The notes: generated by a model from the letters alone, not told the origin. A stretch of DNA of 64,000 nt from Pseudomonas fluorescens (GCF_019212185.1 NZ_CP078138.1:1594501-1658500); one strand, 5' to 3'. Positions 17,423-27,475 are shown, counted from the first letter of the stretch. Program-made: numbers and translations.

Positions 17423-18190
17423 TTACGCTTCCCCCAGGTAGGCTTTGATCACTTCAGGATTGTCACGGATCTGTTCCGGCGTGCCATCGGCCAGCGGTGT
17501 GCCTTGGTTGATCACGACGATGTGGTCGGAAATGCTCATGACCAGTTTCATGTCGTGTTCGATCAGCAGCACGGTGACGTTGTGCTCTTCACGCAGGACG
17601 CTGATCAGCGCCTTGAGGTCTTCGGTTTCCTTGGGGTTGAGGCCGGCAGCCGGTTCGTCGAGCATGAGGATCCGCGGGCGGGTCATCATGCAGCGGGCGA
17701 TTTCCAGGCGCCGTTGCTGACCATAGGCCAGGGTTCCGGCGGTACGGTTGGCGAACTCCTTGAGGTTGACTTTTTCCAGCCAGTACTCGGCAAACTCCAT
17801 GGCCTCGCGTTCACTTTTGCGGAACGCCGGGGTCTTGAACAAGCCGGACAGGAAGTTGGTGTTCAGGTGACGGTGCTGGGCGATCAACAGGTTCTCGACC
17901 GCCGTCATGTCCTTGAACAGCCGCACGTTCTGGAAAGTACGTACCACGCCTTTAAGGGCGATCTTGTGGCCGGGCAGGCCTTGGATCGGCTCGCCGTCCA
18001 GCAGGATGCTACCGCCGCTCGGTTTGTAGAAACCGGTCAGGCAGTTGAACACGGTGGTCTTGCCCGCGCCGTTGGGGCCGATCAAGGCCACTACCTGTTT
18101 TTCCTTGACGGTCAGGGCAACGCCATTGACCGCCAGCAAGCCGCCGAAGCGCATGCTCAGATTTTCGACTTTCAGGATCTCACGGCTCAT
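17423..18190 (-). CDS. livG: Branched-chain amino acid ABC transporter, ATP-binding protein LivG
   Basis: The 255-residue ATPase has Walker A GPNGAGKT at 38-45, the LivG-type signature [14 protein letters not shown] and Walker [14 protein letters not shown]. It is BraF in Pseudomonas nomenclature. Its start overlaps the livM stop by 4 bases, implying coupled translation. Confidence 0.97.
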   Translation of the reverse strand: MSREILKVENLSMRFGGLLAVNGVALTVKEKQVVALIGPNGAGKTTVFNCLTGFYKPSGGSILLDGEPIQGLPGHKIALKGVVRTFQNVRLFKDMTAVENLLIAQHRHLNTNFLSGLFKTPAFRKSEREAMEFAEYWLEKVNLKEFANRTAGTLAYGQQRRLEIARCMMTRPRILMLDEPAAGLNPKETEDLKALISVLREEHNVTVLLIEHDMKLVMSISDHIVVINQGTPLADGTPEQIRDNPEVIKAYLGEA

Positions 18191-19443
18191 TTTCGCAGCT
18201 CCATGTGAGGACGTTGCATGGGCAGCAGGCCTTGAGGACGCCAGATCATCATCAGCACCATGAGGGCGCCGAACATCAACATGCGGTACTCACTGAACTC
18301 ACGCATCATTTCTGGCAACAGGATCATCACCACTGCGGCGAGAATTACGCCCAGCTGCGAGCCCATGCCACCCAATACCACGATGGCGAGAATGATTGCC
18401 GACTCGATGAAGGTGAAGGACTCGGGTGTCACCAGGCCCTGACGGGCGGCGAAGAAGCTACCGGCAAAACCGGCGAAGCTGGCACCCAGGGTGAAGGCCG
18501 ACAACTTGATCACGGTTGGGTTGAGACCCAGCGCACGGCAGGCGATTTCGTCTTCACGCAGCGCTTCCCAGGCACGGCCGATCGGCATGCGCAGCAGGCG
18601 GTTGATCACGAACAGCGCACCGAGGGCCAGCAACAGGGCAACCAGGTAGAGGAAGATCACCTTGTTGATCGAGTTGTACTGCAGGCCGAAATACTCATGG
18701 AAGGTCTGCATCCCTTCTGCGGCCTTGCGCTCGAAGGTCAGGCCGAAGAACGTCGGTTTCTCGATGTTGCTGATACCGTTTGGCCCACCGGTGAGGTCGG
18801 TCAGGTTACGCAGGAACAGACGGATGATTTCACCGAAGCCCAGGGTCACGATCGCCAGGTAGTCACCGCGTAGACGCAGCACCGGGAAGCCCAGCAGGAA
18901 GCCGAAAGTGGCCGCCATCAGGCCGGCGATCGGCAGGCAGATCCAGAAGCTCAGGCCGTAGTAATGCGAGAGCATCGCATAACTGTAGGCGCCGACGGCG
19001 TAGAAGCCGACGTAGCCCAGGTCGAGCAGACCAGCCAGGCCCACCACGATGTTCAGGCCGAGGCCGAGCATTACGTAGATCAGGATCAGGGTGGCGATAT
19101 CCACCGCGCCGCGCGAGCCGAAGAACGGCCAGACCAGGGCGCCGACGATCAGCGCCAGGATGATCCAGCGTTGGGTGCCAGGCAGGGTCAGGAAGTTGCT
19201 GGCCTTGGCCGGGATCAATGGCATGCGTGGCGAGGATTTCCACGCGGCATCGATCTGGTGGCTGAACAGCACCCGCAGGAACATCAGGACCGAGCACAGG
19301 GCAATGGTCGCGAGGATGGCCGGGCTGGTGTTGTGGACTTCCAGGTTGATACCGACGATGGTCAGTTTCAGACCCAGCACCGGGTAGGCCACGGCCCACA
19401 CCAGCAAGGCGCTGAACAGCGCCGATTTAAGATTCCTAGTCAT
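18187..19443 (-). CDS. livM: Branched-chain amino acid ABC transporter permease LivM
   Basis: The 418-residue inner-membrane permease has about ten hydrophobic helices. It carries the family blocks [27 protein letters not shown] and the EAA-like loop [20 protein letters not shown] that contacts the ATPases. It pairs with LivH. The start overlaps livH by 4 bases. The N-terminal extension of about 100 residues is usual for the LivM/BraE group. Confidence 0.96.
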   Translation of the reverse strand: MTRNLKSALFSALLVWAVAYPVLGLKLTIVGINLEVHNTSPAILATIALCSVLMFLRVLFSHQIDAAWKSSPRMPLIPAKASNFLTLPGTQRWIILALIVGALVWPFFGSRGAVDIATLILIYVMLGLGLNIVVGLAGLLDLGYVGFYAVGAYSYAMLSHYYGLSFWICLPIAGLMAATFGFLLGFPVLRLRGDYLAIVTLGFGEIIRLFLRNLTDLTGGPNGISNIEKPTFFGLTFERKAAEGMQTFHEYFGLQYNSINKVIFLYLVALLLALGALFVINRLLRMPIGRAWEALREDEIACRALGLNPTVIKLSAFTLGASFAGFAGSFFAARQGLVTPESFTFIESAIILAIVVLGGMGSQLGVILAAVVMILLPEMMREFSEYRMLMFGALMVLMMIWRPQGLLPMQRPHMELRK

Positions 19444-20363
19444 ACTTTCTCAACCTCCGGACGGCCCAGAATGCCGGTCGGACGGAACAACAGCACCAGA
19501 ACCAACAAGCCGAATGCCACGACGTCCTTGTATTGGTCGCCAAAGATATCGGCACCGAATGCCTCAGCCACACCCAGCACCAGACCGCCCAGCATGGCGC
19601 CCGGAATACTGCCGATGCCGCCCAATACTGCGGCGGTGAAGGCTTTGAGCCCGACCAGGAAGCCGGCGTTCGGGTTGATCACGCCGTATTGCATGCTCAG
19701 CAGTACGGCCGCGATGGCCGCCAGCGCAGCACCGATGACGAAGGTCAGGGCGATGATGTTGTTGGTGTTGATACCCAGCAGGTTGGCCATCTTGATGTCT
19801 TCGGCGCAGGCGCGGCAGGCGCGGCCGAGGCGAGAACGGGAGATGAACATGGTCAGGCCGAACATGGCCACCAGAGTCACCACGAACACCACGATCTGCA
19901 TGTAGGAAATCAGGACTTCCGATGCACCGCCTGGCCCGAAGGAGAAGTTGCCCGGGATCAGGTTGGGGATCGATTTATCCTTGGAGTCTTGTGACAGCAG
20001 AACGGTGTTCTGCAGGAAGATCGACATGCCGATAGCGGAAATCAGCGGAATCAGGCGGTTGCTGCCCCGTAGCGGGCGGTAGGCAATCCGTTCAATGCTG
20101 TATCCGTAGGCACTGGTAACGACGATGCTCGCGATGAAAGCTGCGGTCATCAACAGCGGGACACTGTCGAGTCCCATCATGGCCAGTCCGGCGATGGCGA
20201 TGAACGCCACATAGGAACCGATCATGTAGACCTCGCCGTGGGCGAAGTTAATCATTCCAATGATGCCGTAAACCATCGTATAGCCGATGGCGATCAGGGC
20301 ATACGTGCTGCCAACGGTCAGGCCGTTAACCAGCTGTTGGAAAAAGTGATAGATCTCAGGCAT
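19440..20363 (-). CDS. livH: Branched-chain amino acid ABC transporter permease LivH
   Basis: The 307-residue permease begins [47 protein letters not shown], the highly conserved LivH/BraD N-terminus (shown here only in overlapping part: [19 protein letters not shown]). About eight transmembrane helices follow, with the loop [21 protein letters not shown] contacting the ATPase. AGGAG lies 8-9 bases before the ATG. It is separated from the binding-protein gene by 232 bp that include an intrinsic terminator. Confidence 0.96.
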   Translation of the reverse strand: MPEIYHFFQQLVNGLTVGSTYALIAIGYTMVYGIIGMINFAHGEVYMIGSYVAFIAIAGLAMMGLDSVPLLMTAAFIASIVVTSAYGYSIERIAYRPLRGSNRLIPLISAIGMSIFLQNTVLLSQDSKDKSIPNLIPGNFSFGPGGASEVLISYMQIVVFVVTLVAMFGLTMFISRSRLGRACRACAEDIKMANLLGINTNNIIALTFVIGAALAAIAAVLLSMQYGVINPNAGFLVGLKAFTAAVLGGIGSIPGAMLGGLVLGVAEAFGADIFGDQYKDVVAFGLLVLVLLFRPTGILGRPEVEKV

Positions 20364-20542
20364 TACAGCGCTCCTAAAAACCTGATACGCATTTCACTGG
20401 TGGAGTCATTATCCCGCCCGAACCCCGTGGATCTGCATCCACCTCGAATTCGAACATTGCCAGCGAACCGCTGATGACGGTTTTGAGATTTTCAGGTGGG
20501 GAGGCTAGCGGATCACGCCAGCGCGGCCCAATACGTTCGTAA

Positions 20543-20574
20543 AATAAAGCCCACGGCACGCCGTGGGCTTTATT
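20543..20574 (-). terminator. Terminator between braC and livHMGF
   Basis: AATAAAGCCCACGGC (20543-20557) and GCCGTGGGCTTTATT (20560-20574) form a perfect 15-bp stem, followed on the minus strand by a T-rich run. Partial read-through would give more binding protein than permease, as expected for ABC importers. Confidence 0.9.
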
Positions 20575-20595
20575 GGCAGTCAGTCAGGCAAGGCC

Positions 20596-21723
20596 TTACT
20601 GAGGCGAAGCTTCGGTTTTAGGTTTACCGAAGTGCCACTCGTAAACCACGAACTTGAAGTCTTTCAGGTCGCCCTTGGCATCGAAGCTGAGGTCGCCAGT
20701 CGGGGTTTTGAAAGTGCCGGCGTGGATGGCTTCAGCCACTTTGGCCGGGTCTTCGCTCTTGGCAGCAGTGATACCGCCGGCGATGACTTCAACGGCCGAG
20801 TAGGCCGGGAACACGAACGGACCGCTTGGGTCTTCTTTCTTGGCCTTGAACGCGTCCACCAGGGCAACGTTGGTCGGATCCTGGTCGAAGGATTTCGGCA
20901 GGGTTACCAGCAGGCCTTCGGAAGCGTCCTTGGCGATTTGCGAGATCGAGTCGTTACCCACGCCTTCCGGACCCATGAACTTGGCTTTCAGGCCTTTTTC
21001 CTGAGATTGACGCAGGATCAAGCCCAGTTCCGGGTGGTAGCCGCCGTAGTAAACGAAATCGACGTTGGCTTGCTTGAGCTTGGCGATCATCGAGGAGAAG
21101 TCTTTGTCGCCGGCGTTGATACCTTCGAACACGGCAACCTTGACGCCTTTGCCTTCCAGGGTTTTCTTCACCGCGGTAGCGATACCTTCACCGTATTGCT
21201 GCTTATCGTGCAGGACAGCAACGACTTTCGGCTTCACGTGATCGGCGATGTAGTTACCAGCGGCAGGGCCTTGGGCGCTGTCCAGACCGATGGTACGGAA
21301 GATCATTTTGTAACCACGGGCGGTGATGTCCGGGCTGGTGGCTGCCGGGGTGATCATGATCACGCCTTCGTCTTCGTAGATGTCCGAAGCCGGTTGGGTG
21401 GAGCTGGAGCACAGGTGGCCAACGACGAACTTCACGCCGTCGTTGACGACTTTGTTGGCAACAGCCACGGCTTGTTTAGGATCACAGGCGTCATCGTATT
21501 CAACGGCTTCAAGTTTCTTACCGTCGACGCCGCCTTTGGCGTTGATTTGTTCGATGGCCATTTTCGCGCCACTGAACTGCATGTCGCCGTACTGGGCTAC
21601 AGGTCCGGTTTTAGGGCCGGCAATGCCGATCTTGATGGTGTCAGCTGCGAACGAATGGCTGGCAACCCCGGCCAGAACCATAGCGGCAAACAGTTTGGAA
21701 ATCTGCTTAGTAGCCTTATTCAT
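20596..21723 (-). CDS. braC: Branched-chain amino acid periplasmic binding protein
   Basis: The 375-residue product has a signal peptide (MNKATKQISKLFAAMVLAGV then ASHSFA before ADTIKIG). The mature protein has the type I fold of LivJ/LivK/BraC with the blocks GPVAQYGDMQFSGAKMAIEQIN and VVGHLCSSSTQPASDIYEDEG. Two cysteines (in DDACD and GHLCSS) match the conserved disulfide. It delivers leucine, isoleucine, valine and often alanine to LivHMGF. It is transcribed first, with its own terminator downstream. Confidence 0.96.
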   Translation of the reverse strand: MNKATKQISKLFAAMVLAGVASHSFAADTIKIGIAGPKTGPVAQYGDMQFSGAKMAIEQINAKGGVDGKKLEAVEYDDACDPKQAVAVANKVVNDGVKFVVGHLCSSSTQPASDIYEDEGVIMITPAATSPDITARGYKMIFRTIGLDSAQGPAAGNYIADHVKPKVVAVLHDKQQYGEGIATAVKKTLEGKGVKVAVFEGINAGDKDFSSMIAKLKQANVDFVYYGGYHPELGLILRQSQEKGLKAKFMGPEGVGNDSISQIAKDASEGLLVTLPKSFDQDPTNVALVDAFKAKKEDPSGPFVFPAYSAVEVIAGGITAAKSEDPAKVAEAIHAGTFKTPTGDLSFDAKGDLKDFKFVVYEWHFGKPKTEASPQ

Positions 21724-22069
21724 AGTGCTCCACTCTTACTGTTGTAATTTTTATAGTCCTGGCGGCCTGAGGCGCAGAACCGATCGATGACGTAAGTCTC
21801 TGACGGAAATGCCCCTGGCAACTGTACCGGTACAGTGTAGAGCGCCGGTTGTTCGCTTGAAAAGCTGGCTGCTGGGGACAAAACCTGATGGTGTCGCTTT
21901 ATTGAAAGAAAAGTATAGAAACGCGGCATGGCTTTTGAGGGCTTATAGCTGGTTCAGCGGCTTTATGGGGCTTTCCCGCACTTTTCGTTCGATGACGCAA
22001 TTACATCCGGGTTTTTCTGCTGGACCACCGACGTTATGATTGCGCCGATTTCTTTTCCGGACAGGACCC
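21724..22069. other. 346-bp divergent intergenic region between braC and the DUF2288 gene
   Basis: No gene is visible. It should hold the braC promoter on the minus strand and the promoter of the DUF2288 gene on the plus strand. The only sharp element is the perfect palindrome at 21821-21836. The segment 21880-21990 is richer in A/T than its surroundings. Confidence 0.6.
21821..21836. promoter_or_regulatory. Perfect 16-bp palindrome upstream of braC, candidate operator
   Basis: ACTGTACCGGTACAGT is fully self-complementary and lies 98 bp upstream of the braC start. It superficially resembles a LexA box, but the spacing is CTG-N8-CAG rather than N10, so LexA is unlikely. The regulator is unknown. 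Confidence 0.5.
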
Positions 22070-22375
22070 ATGACTGAAGAACCTAGCACCCTCTATGCCA
22101 AGCTGCTTGGCGAAACCGCATCCATTACCTGGAAAGAACTCGAACCGTTCTTTGCCAAGGGTGCCCTATTGTGGGTCGATCCGGCTCTGGATTTGATTGC
22201 TGCCGCTGAGGCAGTTGCGCAGGACGAAGGCGAGAAAGTGGCTGCCTGGTTGGCTGCCGACAAACTCGCGAAGCTGTCTGAAACGCGGGCGTTGGATCTT
22301 TTCGAGCGCGATCCGCAGCTCTGGGCGGTGGTGGTTTCACCCTGGATTCTGATCCAGGAAAGGGCGCAGGCTTGA
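22070..22375 (+). CDS. DUF2288 family protein
   Basis: The 101-residue acidic protein has the DUF2288 pattern: LYAKLLGETASITWKELEPFFAKGALLWVDPALDL near the N-terminus (residues 8-42) and RDPQLWAVVVSPWILIQ at the end. No signal peptide or membrane helix is seen. Function unknown. The ATG at 22070 has AGGA 4-5 bases upstream; the ATG-like start at 22040 would overlap the promoter region and lacks a ribosome site. Confidence 0.8.
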   Translation: MTEEPSTLYAKLLGETASITWKELEPFFAKGALLWVDPALDLIAAAEAVAQDEGEKVAAWLAADKLAKLSETRALDLFERDPQLWAVVVSPWILIQERAQA

Positions 22376-22622
22376 TTGAATGCACCAAACTTGTGCGTCG
22401 CAGTCGCGCTGAAAAGTGTGTAGCCCCGTAGCGTGATGGCACGGTGCCGTAGAGAAAGGCCACAGCCAGGTCTGCTTGACGGTGACGTTCGCGTAATGGG
22501 AACAGTTGATGGAGCAGCCGAAGGGTTACTCGATTGTTTCCGATTGTAATTGGCTGACCTTTCCCAAGCCTCGGCAAATCGGCGACTATTTGTGCGATCC
22601 CGAATTTGACAGAGGCATTCAT

Positions 22623-23516
22623 ATGGCTGTGTTACCTGCACTTGCGTTCGCCGGCATCGGCCTGATGGGCTTGCCGATGTGCCGTCGCCTGTTGGCGGCG
22701 GGTTATTCATTGACGGTGTGGAATCGCAACCCGGAAAAATGTGCGCCCCTGGTCAAGGCCGGAGCTCGCCAGGTCGCGACACCGGCCGAGCTGTGTGACC
22801 ACGCCGACCTGGTGCTGCTCTGCCTGGCCAACACCGAGGTCGTGCGCGAGGTGGTATTTGGTCCGGCCGGTGTGGCCAGTGGCGCAAGGAGCGGTCAGTT
22901 GCTGGTGGACTTCTCCAGCCTGGAACCAACGGCCACTCGCGAAATGGCCACGCAACTGGCCAGCCAATGCGCGATGGATTGGCTTGATGCACCGGTGTCC
23001 GGTGGCGTGGCCGGTGCTGAAGCGGGCAGCCTGGCGATCATGGTGGGCGGTCAGGCCGCCGATCTGCAGCGCGTGCGCCCGATCCTGCTGAACCTGGGTC
23101 AACGGGTCACGCATATGGGCGCGGTGGGGGCTGGGCAGGTGACCAAGGCCTGCAATCAAATGATTGTGGCGTGCAATGCCCTGGTTATCGCCGAGGTGGT
23201 AGCACTGGCAGAGCGCTCGGGTGTCGACGCCAGCTTGCTGGCAGAGGCCCTGAGCGGTGGTTTTGCTGATTCAAAACCCCTGCAGATTCTGGCGCCACAA
23301 ATGGCCGAGAGTCGCTTCGAACCGGTGAAATGGCATGTGCGTACGCTGCTCAAGGACCTTGATGGCGCGGTGAAATTTTCCCGGGAGCAGGGGGCGGCGA
23401 CGCCGCTCAGTGGGTTGGCTGCGCAACTGATGCGCTTGCACGGTGGTCAGGGCTTTCTGGAAAAGGATCCCGCTACATTGATTCAGCTGTACCGCGAACC
23501 AGACGCAAAGGGCTGA
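22623..23516 (+). CDS. NAD(P)-dependent beta-hydroxyacid dehydrogenase (HIBADH/GlxR family)
   Basis: The 297-residue product has the Rossmann motif FAGIGLMGLPMCRRL at residues 8-22, the substrate motif DAPVSGGVAGAEAGSL near 122-137, and the catalytic lysine region GAGQVTKACNQMIV near 165-178. This is the 3-hydroxyisobutyrate/tartronate semialdehyde reductase family; the exact substrate is not decidable. The ATG at 22623 is used because the Rossmann strand begins right after it. The 3' end overlaps the convergent GGDEF-EAL gene by 44 bp. Confidence 0.88.
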   Translation: MAVLPALAFAGIGLMGLPMCRRLLAAGYSLTVWNRNPEKCAPLVKAGARQVATPAELCDHADLVLLCLANTEVVREVVFGPAGVASGARSGQLLVDFSSLEPTATREMATQLASQCAMDWLDAPVSGGVAGAEAGSLAIMVGGQAADLQRVRPILLNLGQRVTHMGAVGAGQVTKACNQMIVACNALVIAEVVALAERSGVDASLLAEALSGGFADSKPLQILAPQMAESRFEPVKWHVRTLLKDLDGAVKFSREQGAATPLSGLAAQLMRLHGGQGFLEKDPATLIQLYREPDAKG

Positions 23517-25671
23517 TGCGTTGATTGACCTGATCGAGGATCGGCCGCAATTCCGCCAGGGGCACCGGGCAACTCAGTAAATAGCCCTGAATGTAGTCAC
23601 AGCCCAGGCGTTCGAGGAAACGGTATTGTTCGAGCGTCTCGACGCCTTCGGTGACCACCTGTAGGTGCAGGGTGTGGGCCATGACGATGATCGCCTGCAC
23701 GATCTCCATGTCCTGCGGTGAGTTGGGGATATCCTGGATAAACGACCGATCGATCTTCAGCGTATTCAACGGCAGTCGCTTGAGGTACGCGAGCGAGGAA
23801 TAGCCGGTGCCGAAATCATCGATGGACAGCGATACCCCGAGCTCGCGGATCTGGTGCAATAACTCCAGCGTTTCGGCGATGTTGCCCATCAGCGCATTCT
23901 CGGTGACTTCCAGCTCCAGTCGCTGTGCGGCAACGCCAGCAGACTGCAGCGCGGCCTTGATTTGCCTGGCCAGCTCCGGTCGGCTGAGGTTGAGCGGCGA
24001 GCAGTTGACGGCGATCTTCAGCGAGTCACAGCCTGGCCCGGATAAGTGCTTGAGGTCCTCGCAGGCCTTGCGTAACACCCAGTGGTCGAGTTCGGCGATC
24101 AGGCCATTGGCTTCGGCGATAGCGAGGAAGCGTTCAGGCGTCAGTAGGCCGTGAGTCGGGTGCTGCCAGCGAATCAATGCTTCAAGCTTGGTGACCTGAC
24201 CAGTCGCCAGGTCGTAAATGGGCTGGTAGTACAGCAGCAGACCCTGGTCCTGACGCAGGGCATTGCGCAGTTCCTCCTCTAACTGCAGGGCGGTCGTTGC
24301 CTTGGTCTTCAGGGCTTCATTGAAAAAGCAAAAATCGTTGCGGCCGTTGGCCTTGGCTTGATAGAGGGCCAGGTCGGCATCTTTCAGCAGTTCTTCGCAC
24401 GTGAGGCCATCGTCCGGGTACAGGCTGATCCCGATGCTGGTGGTCATGACCATGCTGCGGCCGGCCAGTGCGACGGGCTCTTTCATTCTGGCCAGGATGC
24501 GCAGCGCCACATGTCGGGCTTCGTCCTGCTCCTGCAAGTTGAGCAGCACGCAGAATTCATCACCGCCAAACCGCGCGACCAGATCGGCATGACTGCGTAT
24601 CGAGCTTTTGAGATGTCCGGCGAGGATCTTCAACAAGTCGTCGCCAGCATCGTGGCCGAGGCTGTCGTTGATCCGTTTGAAATGATCGATGTCCAGGAAC
24701 ATGATCGCCAGCTTGCCGCCGTGGGCGCTTCTTTCGACGATTTTCTCCGCGAACAACTGATTGAAACCGCGCCGGTTCAGCAGGTTGGTCAGGCTGTCGT
24801 AATGCGCGGCTTGTTGCAGTGACATCCGTGCCTGGTCGAGTTGGCCGAGCAGGGCCTGGACCCGTTGCAGGTCATGTTCCTTGAGCTGCAATTTCTTGTC
24901 GGCCAAGGCGGCGCTGATGGTGCTGCCGATCACCAGCAAGGCAATCACGGCAATGGTCATGCCCAATTGCAGTTGGTTGTCGTCCGAGGCCGGTTGGACG
25001 GGCATGCTCTCGGGTAATACCAGCGTCATTGCCCACATGCCCGTGAAGTGCATGCTGACAATGGCGGCGCCCAGTATCAGGCTGGTGAGGTATTTGAGCG
25101 TCTGATGGAAGACACCGCTGCCATCGCGCAGCAGGTGCCAGAGCAGCAAGGCGATGCCGCTGGCAACAATGGCGATCACAATCGACAGGGCTAACAGCCA
25201 AGGCTCGAAGTATTGGCTGGCGTCGGAATGCATGGCAGCCATGCCCACGTAATGCATGGTGGCGATGCCCAGGCCGACACCGATCGAGGCTAGCCCATAG
25301 CGCCATGGGCCGAGCCGTGCAGCACTCAGGGTATTCATGGCCAGAACGCCGGCAATCAGGGCGATCAGCAGCGAAAGCAGGGTGATGGGGAGGTCATAGT
25401 GGAGGTTGATCGGGGCGAGGAAGGCCAGCATGCCGATGAAGTGCATGGCCCAGATTCCACCGGCCAGGCACCCGGCCCCCGCCCAACGCCAGTGCCGCCT
25501 TGAGGCTGGATGTTCGGCGTGACTGACCCGCTCGGCCATGTCGAGCGTTGCGAAGCTGGCTGCGCAGGCAACCAGATAGGCCAGCAGTACCAGCGTTGTG
25601 CTGTAGCTGCAGTCGAGTACGACATAACCGCTGCTCTGCGGCAGCTCGCTGGTAAAGCGCAGCCAATCCAT
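23473..25671 (-). CDS. Membrane MHYT-GGDEF-EAL cyclic-di-GMP signalling protein
   Basis: The 732-residue protein has seven hydrophobic helices in residues 1-255 with three MHYT motifs (MHFIGM at 76, MHYVGM at 139, MHFTGM at 207), proposed to bind copper and sense a gas. GGDEF is intact at 369-373, but the product-inhibition I-site position reads SHAD instead of RxxD. The EAL domain has KLEALIRW (EAL 497-499), NCSPLNLS, EVTENALM, DDFGTGYSS, LKIDRSF, VVTEGVET and QGYLLS, so phosphodiesterase activity is likely. AGGGA precedes the ATG at 25669-25671. The length and domain order resemble P. aeruginosa MucR/NbdA-type proteins. Confidence 0.93.
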   Translation of the reverse strand: MDWLRFTSELPQSSGYVVLDCSYSTTLVLLAYLVACAASFATLDMAERVSHAEHPASRRHWRWAGAGCLAGGIWAMHFIGMLAFLAPINLHYDLPITLLSLLIALIAGVLAMNTLSAARLGPWRYGLASIGVGLGIATMHYVGMAAMHSDASQYFEPWLLALSIVIAIVASGIALLLWHLLRDGSGVFHQTLKYLTSLILGAAIVSMHFTGMWAMTLVLPESMPVQPASDDNQLQLGMTIAVIALLVIGSTISAALADKKLQLKEHDLQRVQALLGQLDQARMSLQQAAHYDSLTNLLNRRGFNQLFAEKIVERSAHGGKLAIMFLDIDHFKRINDSLGHDAGDDLLKILAGHLKSSIRSHADLVARFGGDEFCVLLNLQEQDEARHVALRILARMKEPVALAGRSMVMTTSIGISLYPDDGLTCEELLKDADLALYQAKANGRNDFCFFNEALKTKATTALQLEEELRNALRQDQGLLLYYQPIYDLATGQVTKLEALIRWQHPTHGLLTPERFLAIAEANGLIAELDHWVLRKACEDLKHLSGPGCDSLKIAVNCSPLNLSRPELARQIKAALQSAGVAAQRLELEVTENALMGNIAETLELLHQIRELGVSLSIDDFGTGYSSLAYLKRLPLNTLKIDRSFIQDIPNSPQDMEIVQAIIVMAHTLHLQVVTEGVETLEQYRFLERLGCDYIQGYLLSCPVPLAELRPILDQVNQRISPLRLVRGTAESM

Positions 25672-25957
25672 AGCATCCCTCGTCTTTACGCCGCCTGGGT
25701 GCCGGCCAATGGCTTGAGTATAGAGACCGTGCCCAGCCTGCACTGGATAGTGGCGCATTGCCTCTTAATATTTTTGAATTGATTTTATTGCGATTGGAAA
25801 TAAGGCAGGCGACTTGCTCGAGGACTTGCCATAGGCCCCTATCACCCTGGCGAATAATGACAGACAGCCGTCTCGGGCCTGACTAGATTGCGGATTCCGG
25901 GCTCGGATGCGCGTGGTGGCGGAGCCCTCATAACAATAAATAGACGAGACGGACCCC

Positions 25958-27307
25958 ATGCAGAACTCGACCCAAGCGGCGAATGCCTGGCGCATTCTGT
26001 TCCTGCTGTTCCTGGCCAATCTGTTCAACTTCTTCGATCGCACGATACCGGCCATCATTATTGAACCGATCCGTATGGAGTGGCACCTCAGCGACTTCCA
26101 GTTGGGGATCATTGGCACGGCGTTCACCCTGGTGTATGCGATCGCCGGCCTGCCGCTGGGGCGGATGGCCGACACGGGTTCGCGCAGCAAACTGATGGGC
26201 TGGGGGCTGGCGGTATGGAGTGGTCTGACGGCGGTTAACGGGCTGGTGGGCAGTTTCTGGAGTTTCCTGATCGTGCGCATGGGCGTGGGCATTGGTGAAG
26301 CGAGCTACGCACCGGCCGCCAACTCGCTGATTGGCGATCTATTTCCCGCCCATCGCCGGGCGCGGGCCATGGGCATCTTCATGCTTGGACTGCCCTTGGG
26401 GTTACTGCTCGCATTCTTCACCATTGGCGCGATGGTCAAGGCCTTTGACAGCTGGCGGGCACCGTTTTTCATTGCGGCGGTACCGGGGCTGATCCTTGCG
26501 GTGTTCATGTTTTTCATCAAGGAACCCAAGCGTGGCGCGGCGGAAACCGTAGCGGTCTCCCAAGAGCGTGTGGACCGGCCGATCCGGCGGGTACTGGCGA
26601 TCCCGACTTTCCTGTGGCTGGTGATGGCGGGGCTGTGCTTCAACTTCGCCACTTATGCCTGCAACTCCTTCCTCGTGCCAATGTTGCAGCGCTATTTCGG
26701 CTTACCGCTGCAGGAGGCGGCGGTGGCCACTGGGGTCATCGTCGGGGTGACAGGCTTGTTCGGTCTGACGCTGGGCGGTTGGGTGGCCGACAAGATCCAC
26801 CAACGAATTGCCAATGGCCGGCTGTTGTTTGCCGCCTTCAGTCTGATCGTTTCGACCCTGTGCACCGCTTGGGCGCTGCATGCCGGGCGGATCGAAATTG
26901 GAGTGTTCGTAGGGGTGTTCAGTCTGGGCTGGTTGTTTGCCTATAACTTCTACACCTGCGTCTACACCGCCATCCAGGATGTGGTTGAGCCGCGTTTGCG
27001 GGCCACGGCGATGGCGTTGTTCTTTGCCGGTCTGTATTTGTTGGGCGGGGGATTGGGGCCGGTGGTCGTGGGCGGGCTATCGGATCACTTTGCCAAGAGT
27101 GCAATGCTGGCGGCGGGGGCTGAGCAAATGACCGAGGCGTTCAAGGCGGTCGGCTTGCACGATGCGATGTACCTGATTCCGGTGGCGTTGCTGCTGACCA
27201 CGGTGTTCCTGTTCCTGGCTGCGCGCTGTTTTGTGCGTGATGCCAAGCGGATGAAGGAGGGGTTGGTGCCGGTGGCGGAGCCAGGTGTAGCTGTGGCGAC
27301 CGCATGA
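25958..27307 (+). CDS. MFS transporter, Spinster-like
   Basis: The 449-residue protein has 12 predicted transmembrane helices. Typical major-facilitator loops are visible: GLPLGRMADTGSRSKLMGWG between helices 2 and 3 and GIGEASYAPAANSLIGDLFP at helix 4-5; the latter is characteristic of the Spinster group. Substrate unknown. GGA lies just upstream of the ATG. It is divergent from the GGDEF-EAL gene and followed by a REPIN. Confidence 0.9.
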   Translation: MQNSTQAANAWRILFLLFLANLFNFFDRTIPAIIIEPIRMEWHLSDFQLGIIGTAFTLVYAIAGLPLGRMADTGSRSKLMGWGLAVWSGLTAVNGLVGSFWSFLIVRMGVGIGEASYAPAANSLIGDLFPAHRRARAMGIFMLGLPLGLLLAFFTIGAMVKAFDSWRAPFFIAAVPGLILAVFMFFIKEPKRGAAETVAVSQERVDRPIRRVLAIPTFLWLVMAGLCFNFATYACNSFLVPMLQRYFGLPLQEAAVATGVIVGVTGLFGLTLGGWVADKIHQRIANGRLLFAAFSLIVSTLCTAWALHAGRIEIGVFVGVFSLGWLFAYNFYTCVYTAIQDVVEPRLRATAMALFFAGLYLLGGGLGPVVVGGLSDHFAKSAMLAAGAEQMTEAFKAVGLHDAMYLIPVALLLTTVFLFLAARCFVRDAKRMKEGLVPVAEPGVAVATA

Positions 27308-27362
27308 GCCCTGGCGGCCGGACGCTGCTGCGTGATGATGCTCATTTTTTTGGCTGGATCTT

Positions 27363-27448
27363 GTGGGGGCGGGCTTGCCCGCGATGAAAGCACTGCGTTA
27401 TTTCAGGTAACGCGCGTTATCGTTCATCGCGGGCAAGCCCGCTCCCAC
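27363..27448. repeat. REPIN (two inverted REP sequences)
   Basis: GTGGGGGCGGGCTTGCCCGC at 27363-27382 is mirrored by GCGGGCAAGCCCGCTCCCAC at 27429-27448, with GATGAA/TTCATC extensions and an internal spacer. This is the standard Pseudomonas REP doublet. It sits between the MFS gene and rapA, whose 3' ends converge, where it may act as a bidirectional terminator. Confidence 0.92.
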
Positions 27449-27475
27449 AGACTGTTAGCCGACTCTCACAGACCG

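Noticed and set aside
21822..21835. LexA box upstream of braC
   Set aside because: The palindrome has CTG-N8-CAG spacing, whereas LexA needs N10, and braC is not a damage gene.
27363..27448. CRISPR-like repeat
   Set aside because: Only two inverted copies of a known REP motif are present, with no regularly spaced direct repeats.
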